The notes beneath the pieces were generated by a model. It searched no databases, was not told the DNA's origin, and saw nothing but the letters and a program-made list of their open reading frames with translations. The position numbers were made by a program, and so were the translations under genes. A stretch of DNA of 64,000 nt from Pseudorhodoplanes sinuspersici (GTDB lineage Bacteria > Pseudomonadota > Alphaproteobacteria > Rhizobiales > Xanthobacteraceae), in contig NZ_CP021112.1 in NCBI RefSeq assembly GCF_002119765.1, positions 5,884,501 through 5,948,500 on the forward strand, written 5' to 3'. Shown here piece after piece: positions 16,329-25,933 of the stretch. Positions within the stretch are counted from its first letter, which is position 1, and each line of letters opens with the position of its first letter.

Positions 16329-18722
16329 ATGTCGACACGGACCTTCGGCGCCCGCATCGAGCGCAATATCGACCCAAAGCTGCTGCGCGGTGAAGGCGCT
16401 TATGTCGATGACATTCCGCTGGCGGACGCGTTGCACGCTGTCTTCCTGCGCAGTCCGTACGCAAGGGCACGCATCACCGCGATCGATGTGTCAGCGGCGA
16501 AGCGCCATCCTGGCGTGGTGACGGTTTATACCTGTGACGGTATCGGCGCACTCGACAAGGAGATGCCGCTGCTGATCCCCCACCCCTCTATGCAAGATCC
16601 GCAAACGCAACGGCCGCTGGCGCGTGACGATGTCTATTATGTTGGCCAGACCATCGCCATGATCGTTGCGATCGACCGCTACACAGCCGAGGATGCGATT
16701 GCGCTCATCGATGTGACCTATGAGCCGTTATCGGTCGAGATGGACATTGAAAAGGCGCTACAGAACGGGGCGCCTGTTCTGCATCCGAAATTATCGAGCA
16801 ATCTTGCCGCTCACTTCATTCAGACCAGCGGCGACCCTGATGCCGCCTTTGCGCGCGCAGAACACATCACCAGGATCAAGGTGCAGGTCGACCGATCAAC
16901 GGCCGCACCCATGGAATGCCGCGCTGTCGCCGCACGTTGGGACGCCATTTCCGGTGAGCTGACGGTGTGGGACGGCACACAAGCACCAATCTCAGTCCGT
17001 GGTGGACTCGCGTCGGTGCTCGAACTCGATGAAGACAAAGTACGGGTCATTGCGCCGGATGTCGGCGGCGGTTTCGGCCAGAAGGTGCTGTTCTTCTATC
17101 CCGATGAAGTATTGGTGCCGATGGCGGCGATGCAGCTTGGTCGTCCCGTAAAGTATATCGAGGACCGGCGAGAGAATTTCATCGGCTCATCGCATGAGCG
17201 AACGCAGATCCATACAATCGAACTGGGGGCACTCAAAACAGGCGAGATCATCGGCCTTCGCGACAGTTTTTTGCACGACACCGGCGCCTTCATTCCCTAT
17301 GGCATCGCGGTGGCGCAGGTGGCATCAACCTCGATTGCGGGGCCTTATCGCATTCCCAACATCTGGGTTGAGTTCAAGGCGGTCTATACGCCGACCGTGC
17401 AGGTCACGCCGTATCGCGGCTGCGGCCGACCGCAAGCCTGTTTCGCGCTCGAGCGCGCCATCGATCAACTCGCAGAGGAGCTCGGTATTGACCGGTTCGA
17501 GATCCGCCGTCGCAATTTCATCGGCGAGGCTGAATTTCCCTATACGCGCGACGGCTTGCTGTTTGCCGATGGCCTGAAAGTAACGCTCGACAGCGGACAA
17601 TATGCGAAGGCGCTCGACATGGCGGCGCATGAGCTCGGCGCGGCGGATTTCGCCGCCGAACAAGAGCGCGCACGCGCCGACGGCAAATATTTGGGCCTGG
17701 GCCTTGCCTGTTATGTCGAAGGCACCGGCCTTGGACCTTACGAGGGTGGCCATGTCCGCATCCATCCGATCACCGGCAAAGCCTATGTGAACACCGGGCT
17801 CACATCGCAAGGGCAAGGCCACGACACCATCTTCGCGCAAATCGTTGCCGATCAGCTCGGCCTCAAGCCAGAGGACGTCATCGTGGTGGAAGGCGACACC
17901 AAGGCATTCGACTGGGGTGTTGCCACCTTTGCCAGCCGCGCAGCAGTGGTGAGCGGAAACGCTATTCATAAGGCCGCACGCATCGTGCGTCAGAAGGCGT
18001 TGCAAGCCGCAGCCAATATGCTGGAAGCCGATATGGATCAGGTTGAGCTGCGCGACTCGGCGGCCTGGGTGAAAGGCTCCAATCGTTTCGTTCCGCTGGC
18101 CGCGGTGGCGACAGCCAGCAATCCGTTGCGTTACGCGTTCAACAAGGCGGCGCAGGCCGCAACCCAATTCGCGCCGGCGAGCAGGCATGACGGACCGCCG
18201 CTGGCGGAAGGCGAGGCGCCAGGTTTAGAGGCCACTGACTATTACAGTCCACCGGCTTCCACCTGGGCCTATGGCGTCCACGCCGCGATTGTCGAAGTGG
18301 ATCCTGGCCTCTGCACGGTCAACATCAAGAAGTATGTCTGCATCCATGATTGCGGCAACATGATCAACCCCATGATCGTTGAGGGGCAGGTCCTCGGCGG
18401 CATCGCTCAGGGAATCGGCGGTGCGCTTTATGAGCGGCTCGACTACCAGCCGGATGGCAATCTTGCCAATGCCAACTTCATGGATTTCCTCGTTCCCTAC
18501 GCAACAGAGATCCCAAACGTCTCAATATTGCATTTGGAGACGCCGTCGCCACTCAATCCGCTCGGAGTCAAAGGCGTCGGCGAGGCCGGCTGCATCGCCG
18601 TCGGTGCGGTGATCGCGTCGGCCGTCGAGGATGCGCTTCGCGTGTTTGGACCGCTGAAGTTTCATCATGTTCCATTGACGCCGACGATGATCAGCGACGC
18701 ACTGGACGCCGTTGGGCACTGA
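16329..18722 (+). CDS. Molybdopterin-binding large subunit of molybdenum hydroxylase (CoxL/XdhB-like)
   Basis: A 797-residue catalytic subunit that would bind Mo-molybdopterin cytosine dinucleotide. DVGGGFGQK (near 245) and the C-terminal GVKGVGEAG are visible; E752 in the latter is the expected catalytic base. The CO dehydrogenase active-site loop (AYxCSFR) is replaced by PYRGCGRPQA. This argues against CO oxidation and for hydroxylation of an N-heterocycle or aldehyde, as in nicotinate, isoquinoline or xanthine dehydrogenases. The three subunits follow each other with a 4-bp overlap and a 12-bp gap. Maturation factors (CoxD/XdhC-like) are not in the window. Confidence 0.93.
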   Translation: MSTRTFGARIERNIDPKLLRGEGAYVDDIPLADALHAVFLRSPYARARITAIDVSAAKRHPGVVTVYTCDGIGALDKEMPLLIPHPSMQDPQTQRPLARDDVYYVGQTIAMIVAIDRYTAEDAIALIDVTYEPLSVEMDIEKALQNGAPVLHPKLSSNLAAHFIQTSGDPDAAFARAEHITRIKVQVDRSTAAPMECRAVAARWDAISGELTVWDGTQAPISVRGGLASVLELDEDKVRVIAPDVGGGFGQKVLFFYPDEVLVPMAAMQLGRPVKYIEDRRENFIGSSHERTQIHTIELGALKTGEIIGLRDSFLHDTGAFIPYGIAVAQVASTSIAGPYRIPNIWVEFKAVYTPTVQVTPYRGCGRPQACFALERAIDQLAEELGIDRFEIRRRNFIGEAEFPYTRDGLLFADGLKVTLDSGQYAKALDMAAHELGAADFAAEQERARADGKYLGLGLACYVEGTGLGPYEGGHVRIHPITGKAYVNTGLTSQGQGHDTIFAQIVADQLGLKPEDVIVVEGDTKAFDWGVATFASRAAVVSGNAIHKAARIVRQKALQAAANMLEADMDQVELRDSAAWVKGSNRFVPLAAVATASNPLRYAFNKAAQAATQFAPASRHDGPPLAEGEAPGLEATDYYSPPASTWAYGVHAAIVEVDPGLCTVNIKKYVCIHDCGNMINPMIVEGQVLGGIAQGIGGALYERLDYQPDGNLANANFMDFLVPYATEIPNVSILHLETPSPLNPLGVKGVGEAGCIAVGAVIASAVEDALRVFGPLKFHHVPLTPTMISDALDAVGH

Positions 18723-18733
18723 GGGCTGCTGCA

Positions 18734-19435
18734 CTATTCGATCATCCGTGCGGGCGATGATTGGCGTTGGCTCCAGGCCTGCAAAATGTCGGCGCTGTCC
18801 ATCACCAGCCCAAGATGCAGCGAGATCATCTTGAGGGCAGCGTCTTCCATTTCCTCGTTGGTGCCGCGCGCCAGATCACGGGCCACGATCACGCGATAAG
18901 TGCGATTGCTGGCGTCGAACGCAGTGTTGAGCACACAACAGTCGGTGAAGCCGCCGTTGAGAACGAGCGTCGTGACGCGCATGTTGCGCAACAGGAAGTC
19001 AAGATCGGTCGGATAGAATGCCGAGAGGCGTTTTTTTGTCTCGACGATCTCATCGCCTTCCGCCACCTCGGTGACGAAATTGGTCCAGCGAGACCCCTCG
19101 ATGGCATGAGCATCGGCGCCGGAAATCGGCCCGACATAGAGCGGAAAAGTAGCACGCCAGGCAGAGGGAATGCCGTTCAAGTCATCCACCCCGCTCTTCC
19201 GCAGCACGCTGCGCACGTGAATGATCGGTACACCAAGCACCCGCGCGCTCCGATGAAAAGCGTTAATCGGCGCAACGATTTCTCGCGCCCGTGGCGCCGG
19301 GCAAGGACAATCCGGTGAATCGGCGAGATGGCCTTCGTGCATGTCGATCGACACGATCGCGGTGGCGGAGCGATCGAAATAATCCTCGAAACCTGCAGGC
19401 AGCGACCGCTTGACGCCATAAACATAAGCTTCCAT
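18734..19435 (-). CDS. Isochorismatase-like cysteine hydrolase (amidase)
   Basis: A 233-residue isochorismatase-fold protein. The catalytic triad is visible: D31 in IVSIDMHEG, K134/K135 in TKKRLSAF, and the nucleophile C167 in TDCCVLNTAFDA. The Cys shows it is a true amidase rather than an isochorismatase lacking Cys. Relatives hydrolyse N-carbamoylsarcosine, maleamate, ureidoacrylate or biuret. The ATG at 19435 leaves a 16-bp gap from the permease; an earlier start would overlap it. It is the last gene of the BMP transporter operon, so it probably acts on the imported compound or a product of it. It converges on the large molybdenum hydroxylase subunit with 11 bp between stops. Confidence 0.9.
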   Translation of the reverse strand: MEAYVYGVKRSLPAGFEDYFDRSATAIVSIDMHEGHLADSPDCPCPAPRAREIVAPINAFHRSARVLGVPIIHVRSVLRKSGVDDLNGIPSAWRATFPLYVGPISGADAHAIEGSRWTNFVTEVAEGDEIVETKKRLSAFYPTDLDFLLRNMRVTTLVLNGGFTDCCVLNTAFDASNRTYRVIVARDLARGTNEEMEDAALKMISLHLGLVMDSADILQAWSQRQSSPARMIE

Positions 19436-19451
19436 TCGTCTTCCGCGCGCT

Positions 19452-20390
19452 TCAGCGCCGCTCCTCCCGTACATGCGGCTGGCCCAGCGCCCCCGGCTCG
19501 TCGGCCGCTCCTCCGCGGCTCTTCCAGGCCACCCAGATCATGACGCCAAGCGTGGCCAGATAGGGCAGCATCAGCATGAAATATTGCGGCACCTTGATGC
19601 CCGCGGCGGCGATACGCGGCATAGCGGATTCGATGCTACCGAACAGCAGCGCGCCGAACAGGGCGCGCCAGGGACGCCAGCGCGCGAAGATCACGAGCGC
19701 AATTGCAATCCAGCCCCGGCCGCTGGTCATATTATCGATCCAGAGCTTTGTGCTCGCCACAGAAATGTAAGCACCGGCAAGCCCCATCAGCGCCGAGCCC
19801 GCAACCACGGCGAAAAACCGGTAGGCCGACACATTGATGCCAGCCGCATCTGCCGCTTCCGGATTTTCACCGACGGCGCGCAGGCGCAGCCCGGTCATGG
19901 AGGAGTTGAGTGTCCAGTTCACGGCAAGGAAAATCGGAATGACGAGGAATACCACCAGATCCTGCGAGAAGAACACACGACCGATGACGGGAATCTCCGA
20001 CAGCGGCCAGAGATCGATATGGCCGAGTCCGCTGATCGCCCGGTTTTTCCAACCGAACATAATGCCGATGAGGCTTGTCAGACCCTGGCAGAAAAACACC
20101 ATCGAAAGGCCAGCAATGACCTGATTGATGCGTAGATAAACCACGATAAAGGCGAACAAGGTTGAGACCAGCGAAGCCATGATCATTGCGATGAAAATAG
20201 CAATGATCGGGTAGCCGCCCATGAGCAGGAAGCTCGCGATGCCGGCCAAGGCGCCGACGAGCATGATGCCTTCGGCGGTGAGGTTAAGCACGCCGGCACG
20301 CTCGCTGATGATCAATCCGAGCGCGGCCAGCGCATAGGGAGCGGCATAACCCGCAGTGTTGGCAAGCCAGTTGATGAAAAGATCATACAT
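19452..20390 (-). CDS. ABC transporter permease (BMP/nucleoside-type, YufQ-like)
   Basis: A 312-residue integral membrane protein of the branched-chain/ribose permease superfamily with about eight to nine hydrophobic segments. It contains GLIISERAGVLNLTAEGIML, the start of the conserved nucleoside-permease region, and GLRLRAVGENPEAADAAGIN, the ABC-facing coupling loop. It pairs with the permease encoded 2 bp upstream and with the duplicated ATPase. Confidence 0.92.
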   Translation of the reverse strand: MYDLFINWLANTAGYAAPYALAALGLIISERAGVLNLTAEGIMLVGALAGIASFLLMGGYPIIAIFIAMIMASLVSTLFAFIVVYLRINQVIAGLSMVFFCQGLTSLIGIMFGWKNRAISGLGHIDLWPLSEIPVIGRVFFSQDLVVFLVIPIFLAVNWTLNSSMTGLRLRAVGENPEAADAAGINVSAYRFFAVVAGSALMGLAGAYISVASTKLWIDNMTSGRGWIAIALVIFARWRPWRALFGALLFGSIESAMPRIAAAGIKVPQYFMLMLPYLATLGVMIWVAWKSRGGAADEPGALGQPHVREERR

Positions 20391-20392
20391 GG

Positions 20393-21511
20393 CTAGCGGA
20401 TGACATGAATGCGGTGGCGGATGAGAAATTCCGATGTCGCAACACAGATCACGACAATCGCCTCAATGAGCTGCACCATCGAGAACGGCACTTGATAGAA
20501 TACCTGCAGGCTCTGCCCTGAGATGAACAACATGGCAACCAGTACCGACACGATCACGGCGGCGAGAGGATTGTTGCGGGCAAGAAAAGCGATCAGGACA
20601 CCGGAAAACAGATAGCCCTCGAAAAACGATTGCGTCAGCCGCCCCTCCTGCCCCGAGACGACGACAAAGCCTCCAATCCCAGCGAGTGCGCCCGAGATCA
20701 AGACTGCACCAAGTGTTACGGTGATCGCCGGAATGCCAACGGCATGCGCAACACGATCATTGGCCTGGACGAAACGAAGATAAAAGCCGAACCGTGTGAA
20801 ACCGACCAGCCACCAGACGAGTATCGCGATCGTCAACGCCAATGGAAGCGCGGCGCTCAAACCCCAGCCGATCTCGCCGAGCCGCTCGAATGGTTCGAAC
20901 GCCTTCGAATGGGGGAAGCCGTCGTGCGGATCGCGCCACGGACCGTAGACGAGGTGCAATAGAAAATTGAGGGCGACATAGTTCATCAGCAGCGTCGATA
21001 TGATCTCGTTGACGCCCAGCCGGATCTTGAGAAGTGCGGCGATTGCGATCCAGGCCATGGCCAACGCGCTGGCGAACAAAATCATGATCGGGATGCGGAT
21101 CGATTCCGGGCCGATCCCATAGAGCGATACGATGGTCGCACCGATGCCTCCCCAAATCATCTGGCCCTCAAGCCCGAGATTCCAAAAGCGCGCGCGGAAT
21201 GCAATCGCCGCACTCAAGCCGATCAGCATCAGTGGTGCAGCGCGAAACAATACCGAGCGCAGATTATCGACGTCCGTCAGCGTCGAGACGACGAGCTGGT
21301 CGAACAGGTCGGCGGCCGGCACACCGGCTTCGACCAGGATCAGGCCGGAGATGAGAAAGCCGAAACCAAGAAAGACAACGAGATATACCGCTTGCTGCCA
21401 CGGCGGCATGTCATGACGGACTTCGAGATTGAAACGCCACAACCGTCGCCGCGACGCCCCGTCAGGCGCTGGCGACGCAACCGGCATTGTCACGGCTGCT
21501 TGCTCAGACAT
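20393..21511 (-). CDS. ABC transporter permease (BMP/nucleoside-type, YufP-like)
   Basis: A 372-residue inner-membrane permease. The ATG at 21511 (MSEQAAVTMP) overlaps the ATPase stop by 8 bp. It has GLSAAIAFRARFWNLGLEGQ, the YufP-type conserved loop, followed by multiple membrane helices and GFYLRFVQANDRVAHAVGIP, the coupling region. The cytoplasmic N-terminal tail is about 50 residues, long but usual in this subfamily. Confidence 0.92.
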   Translation of the reverse strand: MSEQAAVTMPVASPAPDGASRRRLWRFNLEVRHDMPPWQQAVYLVVFLGFGFLISGLILVEAGVPAADLFDQLVVSTLTDVDNLRSVLFRAAPLMLIGLSAAIAFRARFWNLGLEGQMIWGGIGATIVSLYGIGPESIRIPIMILFASALAMAWIAIAALLKIRLGVNEIISTLLMNYVALNFLLHLVYGPWRDPHDGFPHSKAFEPFERLGEIGWGLSAALPLALTIAILVWWLVGFTRFGFYLRFVQANDRVAHAVGIPAITVTLGAVLISGALAGIGGFVVVSGQEGRLTQSFFEGYLFSGVLIAFLARNNPLAAVIVSVLVAMLFISGQSLQVFYQVPFSMVQLIEAIVVICVATSEFLIRHRIHVIR

Positions 21512-23024
21512 GGTCCACCATGGCCTGTCCGACCTGTTGACGATTTGCCGGCGCCTCGAACTCGGCAACGATCCGCCCACGCGTCATCACGCCGATGCGA
21601 TCAGACAGGGCGAGAACTTCGTCGAGGTCTTCGCTGATCAAAAGTACCGCGGCCTGTCTGGCGCGCGCCGCCGCCAGCCGTGCGTGGACGGCGCTGGTGG
21701 CGCGGGCATCGAGTCCGCGGCTTGGGCTGTGCGCGATGATAATGTCCGGCGCGTTGCTGAACTCGCGCGCGATGACCAGCTTTTGCGCATTTCCACCGGA
21801 AAGTAATGCTGCCTTCTGTGCCAAGCTGCGAACGCCTTGCACATCGAAATCCGCAATAGCCGTCTCGGCATCAGTCCGCATCGCCTTTGTTCGCAGACGC
21901 AGCCAACTTCCGTAACGGCCGCCGGTGATAGCACCGACTGTAAAATTATCCAGCACCGGCAACGTGCTCGCAAGCGCAAGCCCATAACGATCGGCCGGAA
22001 TGAAGGCAGCCCCGCGAGCCCGCATTCCGCGAGGCGTCACCATCTTGAGGGCTTCGCCGGTCTCCTCGATCTGAATAATGCCACTGAGCGGAGTGCGCAC
22101 ACCCATGAGCACGTCCGCGAGCTCGCTCTGGCCATTGCCGCTGACGCCGGCGACACCGTAAATCTCTCCGGACCGGACGTGAAACGTTGCATCCTCGAGC
22201 GCAACATGACCGTCGGCACGTGCACATCGCAGATTCATCACTTCGATGCGTCGGCGGCCAAACGTATCTGCGCTGCGCGCCGGTGAGGGGAGATTTGTGC
22301 CAACCGTCAGCTTCGTCAATTCTTCTCTGCTTTTTGTTGCCGGATCAACCGTGGCGATTGTGCTACCGCCGCGCATAATGGTGACCCGGTCGGCATATGT
22401 CTTGACGTCGGCAAGCTTGTGAGTCACGAGCACGACCGTGGCGCCACTGCGTGCGATGCTGCGCACGGTCGTGAGCAGACGTTCGGCCTCCTGATCCGTC
22501 AAGACTGCCGTCGGCTCATCGAGGATCAAAATACGAGCGCCGCCGATCAGCACCTTGAGAATTTCGGTTCGTTGCTGCTCGGCAACCGATAAATCATCGA
22601 CCCGACGATCCGGATCGATTTTGAAGCCGAGGTCGTCCGATCGCCGCCGAATATCGTCGCTGATCTCGCGTATGCCTTTCCCGAAACGGCCGCGTGGATT
22701 GGCGAGCAACACATTCTCGGCCACCGTGAAAGGGCGCACCAGTTTGAAATGCTGGTGCACCATGCCGATGCCCCTGGCGCTGGCGTCGCGAGGGCCGCTC
22801 AGCATGACATCAACACCGTCGATCATCACGCGTCCAACTTCCGGCGTATAAAGGCCGCAAGCAACATTCATCAGGGACGATTTGCCGGCGCCGTTCTCAC
22901 CAAGGAGTGCGTGAACTTCGCCGCGCTGGGCTGCAAACATGGCGTTGTCCAGCGCAACGAAGCCGTCGAACGTTTTACGGATGCCGACGAGCTCCAAGGC
23001 AGGCGGTGTCAGCACTTGTTGCAT
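21504..23024 (-). CDS. ABC transporter ATP-binding protein with two nucleotide-binding domains (YufO-like)
   Basis: A 506-residue duplicated ATPase. Domain 1 has Walker A GENGAGKSS and Walker B ILILDEPTAVLT. Domain 2 has a degenerate Walker A (GVSGNGQSELADVLMG) but keeps signature and B-like elements (LSGGNAQKLVIAREFSN, PSRGLDARAT). Asymmetry of this kind is normal for sugar/nucleoside (RbsA, YufO) ATPases. It energises uptake through the two permeases that follow, and it lies 93 bp after the binding-protein gene. Confidence 0.94.
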   Translation of the reverse strand: MQQVLTPPALELVGIRKTFDGFVALDNAMFAAQRGEVHALLGENGAGKSSLMNVACGLYTPEVGRVMIDGVDVMLSGPRDASARGIGMVHQHFKLVRPFTVAENVLLANPRGRFGKGIREISDDIRRRSDDLGFKIDPDRRVDDLSVAEQQRTEILKVLIGGARILILDEPTAVLTDQEAERLLTTVRSIARSGATVVLVTHKLADVKTYADRVTIMRGGSTIATVDPATKSREELTKLTVGTNLPSPARSADTFGRRRIEVMNLRCARADGHVALEDATFHVRSGEIYGVAGVSGNGQSELADVLMGVRTPLSGIIQIEETGEALKMVTPRGMRARGAAFIPADRYGLALASTLPVLDNFTVGAITGGRYGSWLRLRTKAMRTDAETAIADFDVQGVRSLAQKAALLSGGNAQKLVIAREFSNAPDIIIAHSPSRGLDARATSAVHARLAAARARQAAVLLISEDLDEVLALSDRIGVMTRGRIVAEFEAPANRQQVGQAMVDHV

Positions 23025-23117
23025 CGAGCCTCGAACGACTTGACAAAGGAACGACCTAAGAGGTGCGGCAACCTCGTGCCGACGGCTCGAAGCTGTCCGT
23101 CTGTCGGCCGATGGACC

Positions 23118-24215
23118 TTATCTCTGAGCGATGACGCCGGGAACGTACCAATCCATTTTCCACAAACTGCCATCGTCGAGCACTTTGCCGTCTGTGATAA
23201 CGTCCTTACCATCCGCGCTTTTGAGCGGGCCGGCGTAGATTTCCTTGCCATCGATCAGCGCTTGACGTTCTGCCATCACCTTTTTCACGACGTCTTCGGG
23301 CACGAGCTTTTTGTTGATGGCGATATCGGTCGGGCCATCCTTGACGCTCGGGAATGCCCCATGAGGGTTTGGCTTCCAGTTCCCGGCGATGATCTTTTTG
23401 ATTTCGGGCGTGAGATACCGATCCCAGAACCAGATCGATGAACACACCGTCGCCTTCGACGCGAATTCCGACAGGTCGCGATGATGCCCGGTGCCAAAAC
23501 CCTTGCGCTCTTGGGCGACGATTTGCGGCGTTGGCGTGTCGACATGCTGTCCGATGATGTCGGCGCCACCGTCCATCAAGGCTTGTGCGGCGGCACGCTC
23601 CTTGACCGGATCGTTCCAGGCGCCGGTATAGATCACGGTCGTGGTCACATCCGGCTTCATGAGCCTGGCGCCCATTTCGAAGCCGTTGACGGTCCAGATT
23701 ACCACACCGAACGGATTGGCGCCGACAAAACCGAGCTTGCCGGTCTTGGTCATTGCGCCAGCGACCATCCCGCAAAGATACTGGCTCGCGTAGGTGCGAC
23801 CGTAAAAGGATTGCAGGTTGGGGCCGTTGGTGGTGCCTGACGCATTGAGGAAAGCTACATCAGGGTATTTCTTGGACAACGTCAGAAACGTGTCGGAGTA
23901 GCCGAATGCTGTTCCGATGATGATATTGTATCCCGCCTTAATGAAGCGCTCGACGGGAGGCGTAATCGCAGCGGCATTCTCCGGAACGTTCTCGACATAG
24001 GCAATCTTCAAGTCGAGCGCCTTCTCCATCCGTACCCTCGCCTCCTCGAAGGCCTGCGTCCAGCCGCCATCCTTTTTGTCGGCGAACATGATCATGGCGA
24101 TCCTCGGCTTGGCCTTGAGGGTGAAACCTCGCTCCTCGGCGAACACCGCACTGGTCATTGACCCGATCGCCACGACCACTGTTGCGATGACCCCCAGCCA
24201 TGATTTGATCTTCAT
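23118..24215 (-). CDS. BMP-family (PnrA/TmpC-like) ABC substrate-binding protein
   Basis: A 365-residue exported binding protein. The signal peptide is MKIKSWLGVIATVVVAIGS with a likely cut after AVFA. There is no lipobox Cys, so it should be a free periplasmic protein. BMP-domain segments include IAMIMFADKKDGGWTQAF, the IGTAFGYSDTFL loop and YLCGMVAGAMTKTGKLGFVG. The family binds purine nucleosides or related heterocycles. It is the first gene of the operon binding protein-ATPase-permease-permease-cysteine hydrolase. Confidence 0.93.
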   Translation of the reverse strand: MKIKSWLGVIATVVVAIGSMTSAVFAEERGFTLKAKPRIAMIMFADKKDGGWTQAFEEARVRMEKALDLKIAYVENVPENAAAITPPVERFIKAGYNIIIGTAFGYSDTFLTLSKKYPDVAFLNASGTTNGPNLQSFYGRTYASQYLCGMVAGAMTKTGKLGFVGANPFGVVIWTVNGFEMGARLMKPDVTTTVIYTGAWNDPVKERAAAQALMDGGADIIGQHVDTPTPQIVAQERKGFGTGHHRDLSEFASKATVCSSIWFWDRYLTPEIKKIIAGNWKPNPHGAFPSVKDGPTDIAINKKLVPEDVVKKVMAERQALIDGKEIYAGPLKSADGKDVITDGKVLDDGSLWKMDWYVPGVIAQR

Positions 24216-24697
24216 CTCGGTCCCTTCCTCTCGATCTTCCCATCACTGCTGAGGACGATCTCGGTCCGGTCTTGCAGGTAGCCGGTTCTTCAACAGAACC
24301 TGCGTCGTTAAGCTCGGTCTGCTCAGACTTATTTCGGCAACGACCGTCACATCACCTGCCCTGCCCTCAAGCCAGTGATCTTAGTTTCAATTTTTGTGCC
24401 ATTCTCATGGCGCAGGATCCGCTCGAGCAACTTCGCAGAATGTCTTTCGATGAAGTGGAGGAAATGCCAAACGCCGGAAAATTGTGCGCCTTGTGCGCAT
24501 CAAAGAAGCGGCCCGCAATAAGGACTAGCGGTGACGCGAGCGCGATGGTCAGTGGGTGCGGCCCCGCTATCTGCGCCCGCCAAGGGCCTGCCCAGGTTAG
24601 GCAATCTCCTTTTCTCGTCCGCCGGAACCTGTTGGATCCTTTGCACTAATGACTAAACTCTTGCCGAAGATTTCCTGCGTGTCGATTGGCAAGCGCC
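24216..24697. other. Intergenic gap upstream of the BMP operon
   Basis: Holds the promoter region of the BMP operon and the tail side of the amidohydrolase gene. I see no gene, RNA or repeat I can support. Confidence 0.5.
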
Positions 24698-25933
24698 CTA
24701 TACAGAGCGAAGTCCGGCAAGCTCCCGCATCTGACGAAGGTCCACGAGCCGACCATGACTTATCACGCAAGCCGGTTCGCTGTGGAAGCGCACGGCCTCA
24801 AGCACATCGCGCTCGCTAAGGACGACCATGTGCGCCGGACTGCCGACTGCGAGCTTGAGCGGGACGTTGATGGCCTTCCCGGCGTTTACAGTGACGAGAT
24901 CGTAAAGCTGCTCGATCTCATCGCGTGCCATCATCCATAGGAGGTGGGACGCCAGGAAGACGACTTCGAGCATATTGTTGCGACCATAAGGATAATAGGC
25001 ATCAGAGATGTCATCCTGGCCAAGACAGACATTGACCTTCTCCGCCAGCAGCTCCTGCACGCAGGCATGCAGAGGTCCCGTGTGTGGATCACTGACGATC
25101 GAAATGTCTGCTGCAAGCAGCGTTCCGATCAGACGGTGCAGATATGGCTTCGGATACTGGCTCATGGCGCGGCAGTGATGCGCGAGAGTCCTGCCGGTCC
25201 AACTACGGGCCGCCGCTTCGATCGCGAAGGTCTCAAGCGTCCGCAGGCCCGGATCACCAGCATCATCCAGGAGCATCGACACGTCTTTGTCGAACTCCTG
25301 CGCGAGATCGAAACAGAACGAGATATGCTCGGCCGCAGCTTTGTCGGTATATTCAATCCACGGAATACCGCCAACGACGTCCGCACCTCTGATCATCGCC
25401 TCCCGCATCAGCTCCCTGGTACCAGGCTCGCGAAGGATACCATCCTGCGGAAAGGCAACGACCTGGACATCGACGATACCACGGAACTCATCACGCACCT
25501 TCAGGAGCGCATTGAGGCCCTCAAGACGGGCCTTGCCGTCCACATCCGCAAAGGCGCGGATGTGAAGATTTCCGTAAAGCGCAGCCAGCGCTACCGCGCG
25601 CCGCGCGTTCTCGACGATCCAGCTTTCGGCGTAACGCTCCTTCACGCGGCTCGCGACTTCGATGGCGGCCATGGCTTTCTCCATGGTTGCACCATGATAG
25701 TTTTGCCGGGCCTCATCCTCCATCATCGTGAGCGTCCATACCTTGCACAGATGCAGGTGCGGATTGGCGAAGGATTCGGTGACAAGTCTCCCATCTGCCT
25801 CGATGATGCGCTCGGCTGTCAGCGCGAGCGACGGAGCAATGGCCGTGATCAGACCATCGCAAATTGCAATGTCATTAAGTCCCGCGCAACCACGCAAGCG
25901 GGCGTCCCTTACAAGAATATCACAGCGCTTCAT
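24698..25933 (-). CDS. Cytosine-deaminase-like amidohydrolase with altered metal site
   Basis: A 411-residue amidohydrolase-superfamily protein. H59-x-H61 (NPHLHLCK) is present on strand 1. H253 (AHHC) and D307 (LGQDDISD) match the CodA strand-6 His and strand-8 Asp. At the CodA H214/E217 region it reads MLLDDAGDP: the His is replaced by L221 and the catalytic Glu by D224. The paralogue at 32.6 kb keeps LHVDETSDP there. It may use a different metal geometry or be a specialised hydrolase of the AtzC/isopropylammelide-like branch. I chose the ATG at 25933; upstream codons give no family similarity. It lies between the BMP operon and the Rieske operon on the same strand, so its role could belong to either. 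Confidence 0.88.
   Translation of the reverse strand: MKRCDILVRDARLRGCAGLNDIAICDGLITAIAPSLALTAERIIEADGRLVTESFANPHLHLCKVWTLTMMEDEARQNYHGATMEKAMAAIEVASRVKERYAESWIVENARRAVALAALYGNLHIRAFADVDGKARLEGLNALLKVRDEFRGIVDVQVVAFPQDGILREPGTRELMREAMIRGADVVGGIPWIEYTDKAAAEHISFCFDLAQEFDKDVSMLLDDAGDPGLRTLETFAIEAAARSWTGRTLAHHCRAMSQYPKPYLHRLIGTLLAADISIVSDPHTGPLHACVQELLAEKVNVCLGQDDISDAYYPYGRNNMLEVVFLASHLLWMMARDEIEQLYDLVTVNAGKAINVPLKLAVGSPAHMVVLSERDVLEAVRFHSEPACVISHGRLVDLRQMRELAGLRSV

Noticed and set aside
16329-18722. Aerobic CO dehydrogenase large subunit
   Set aside because: The diagnostic AYxCSFR active-site loop is replaced by PYRGCGRPQA, so CO oxidation is unlikely despite the Cox-like gene order.
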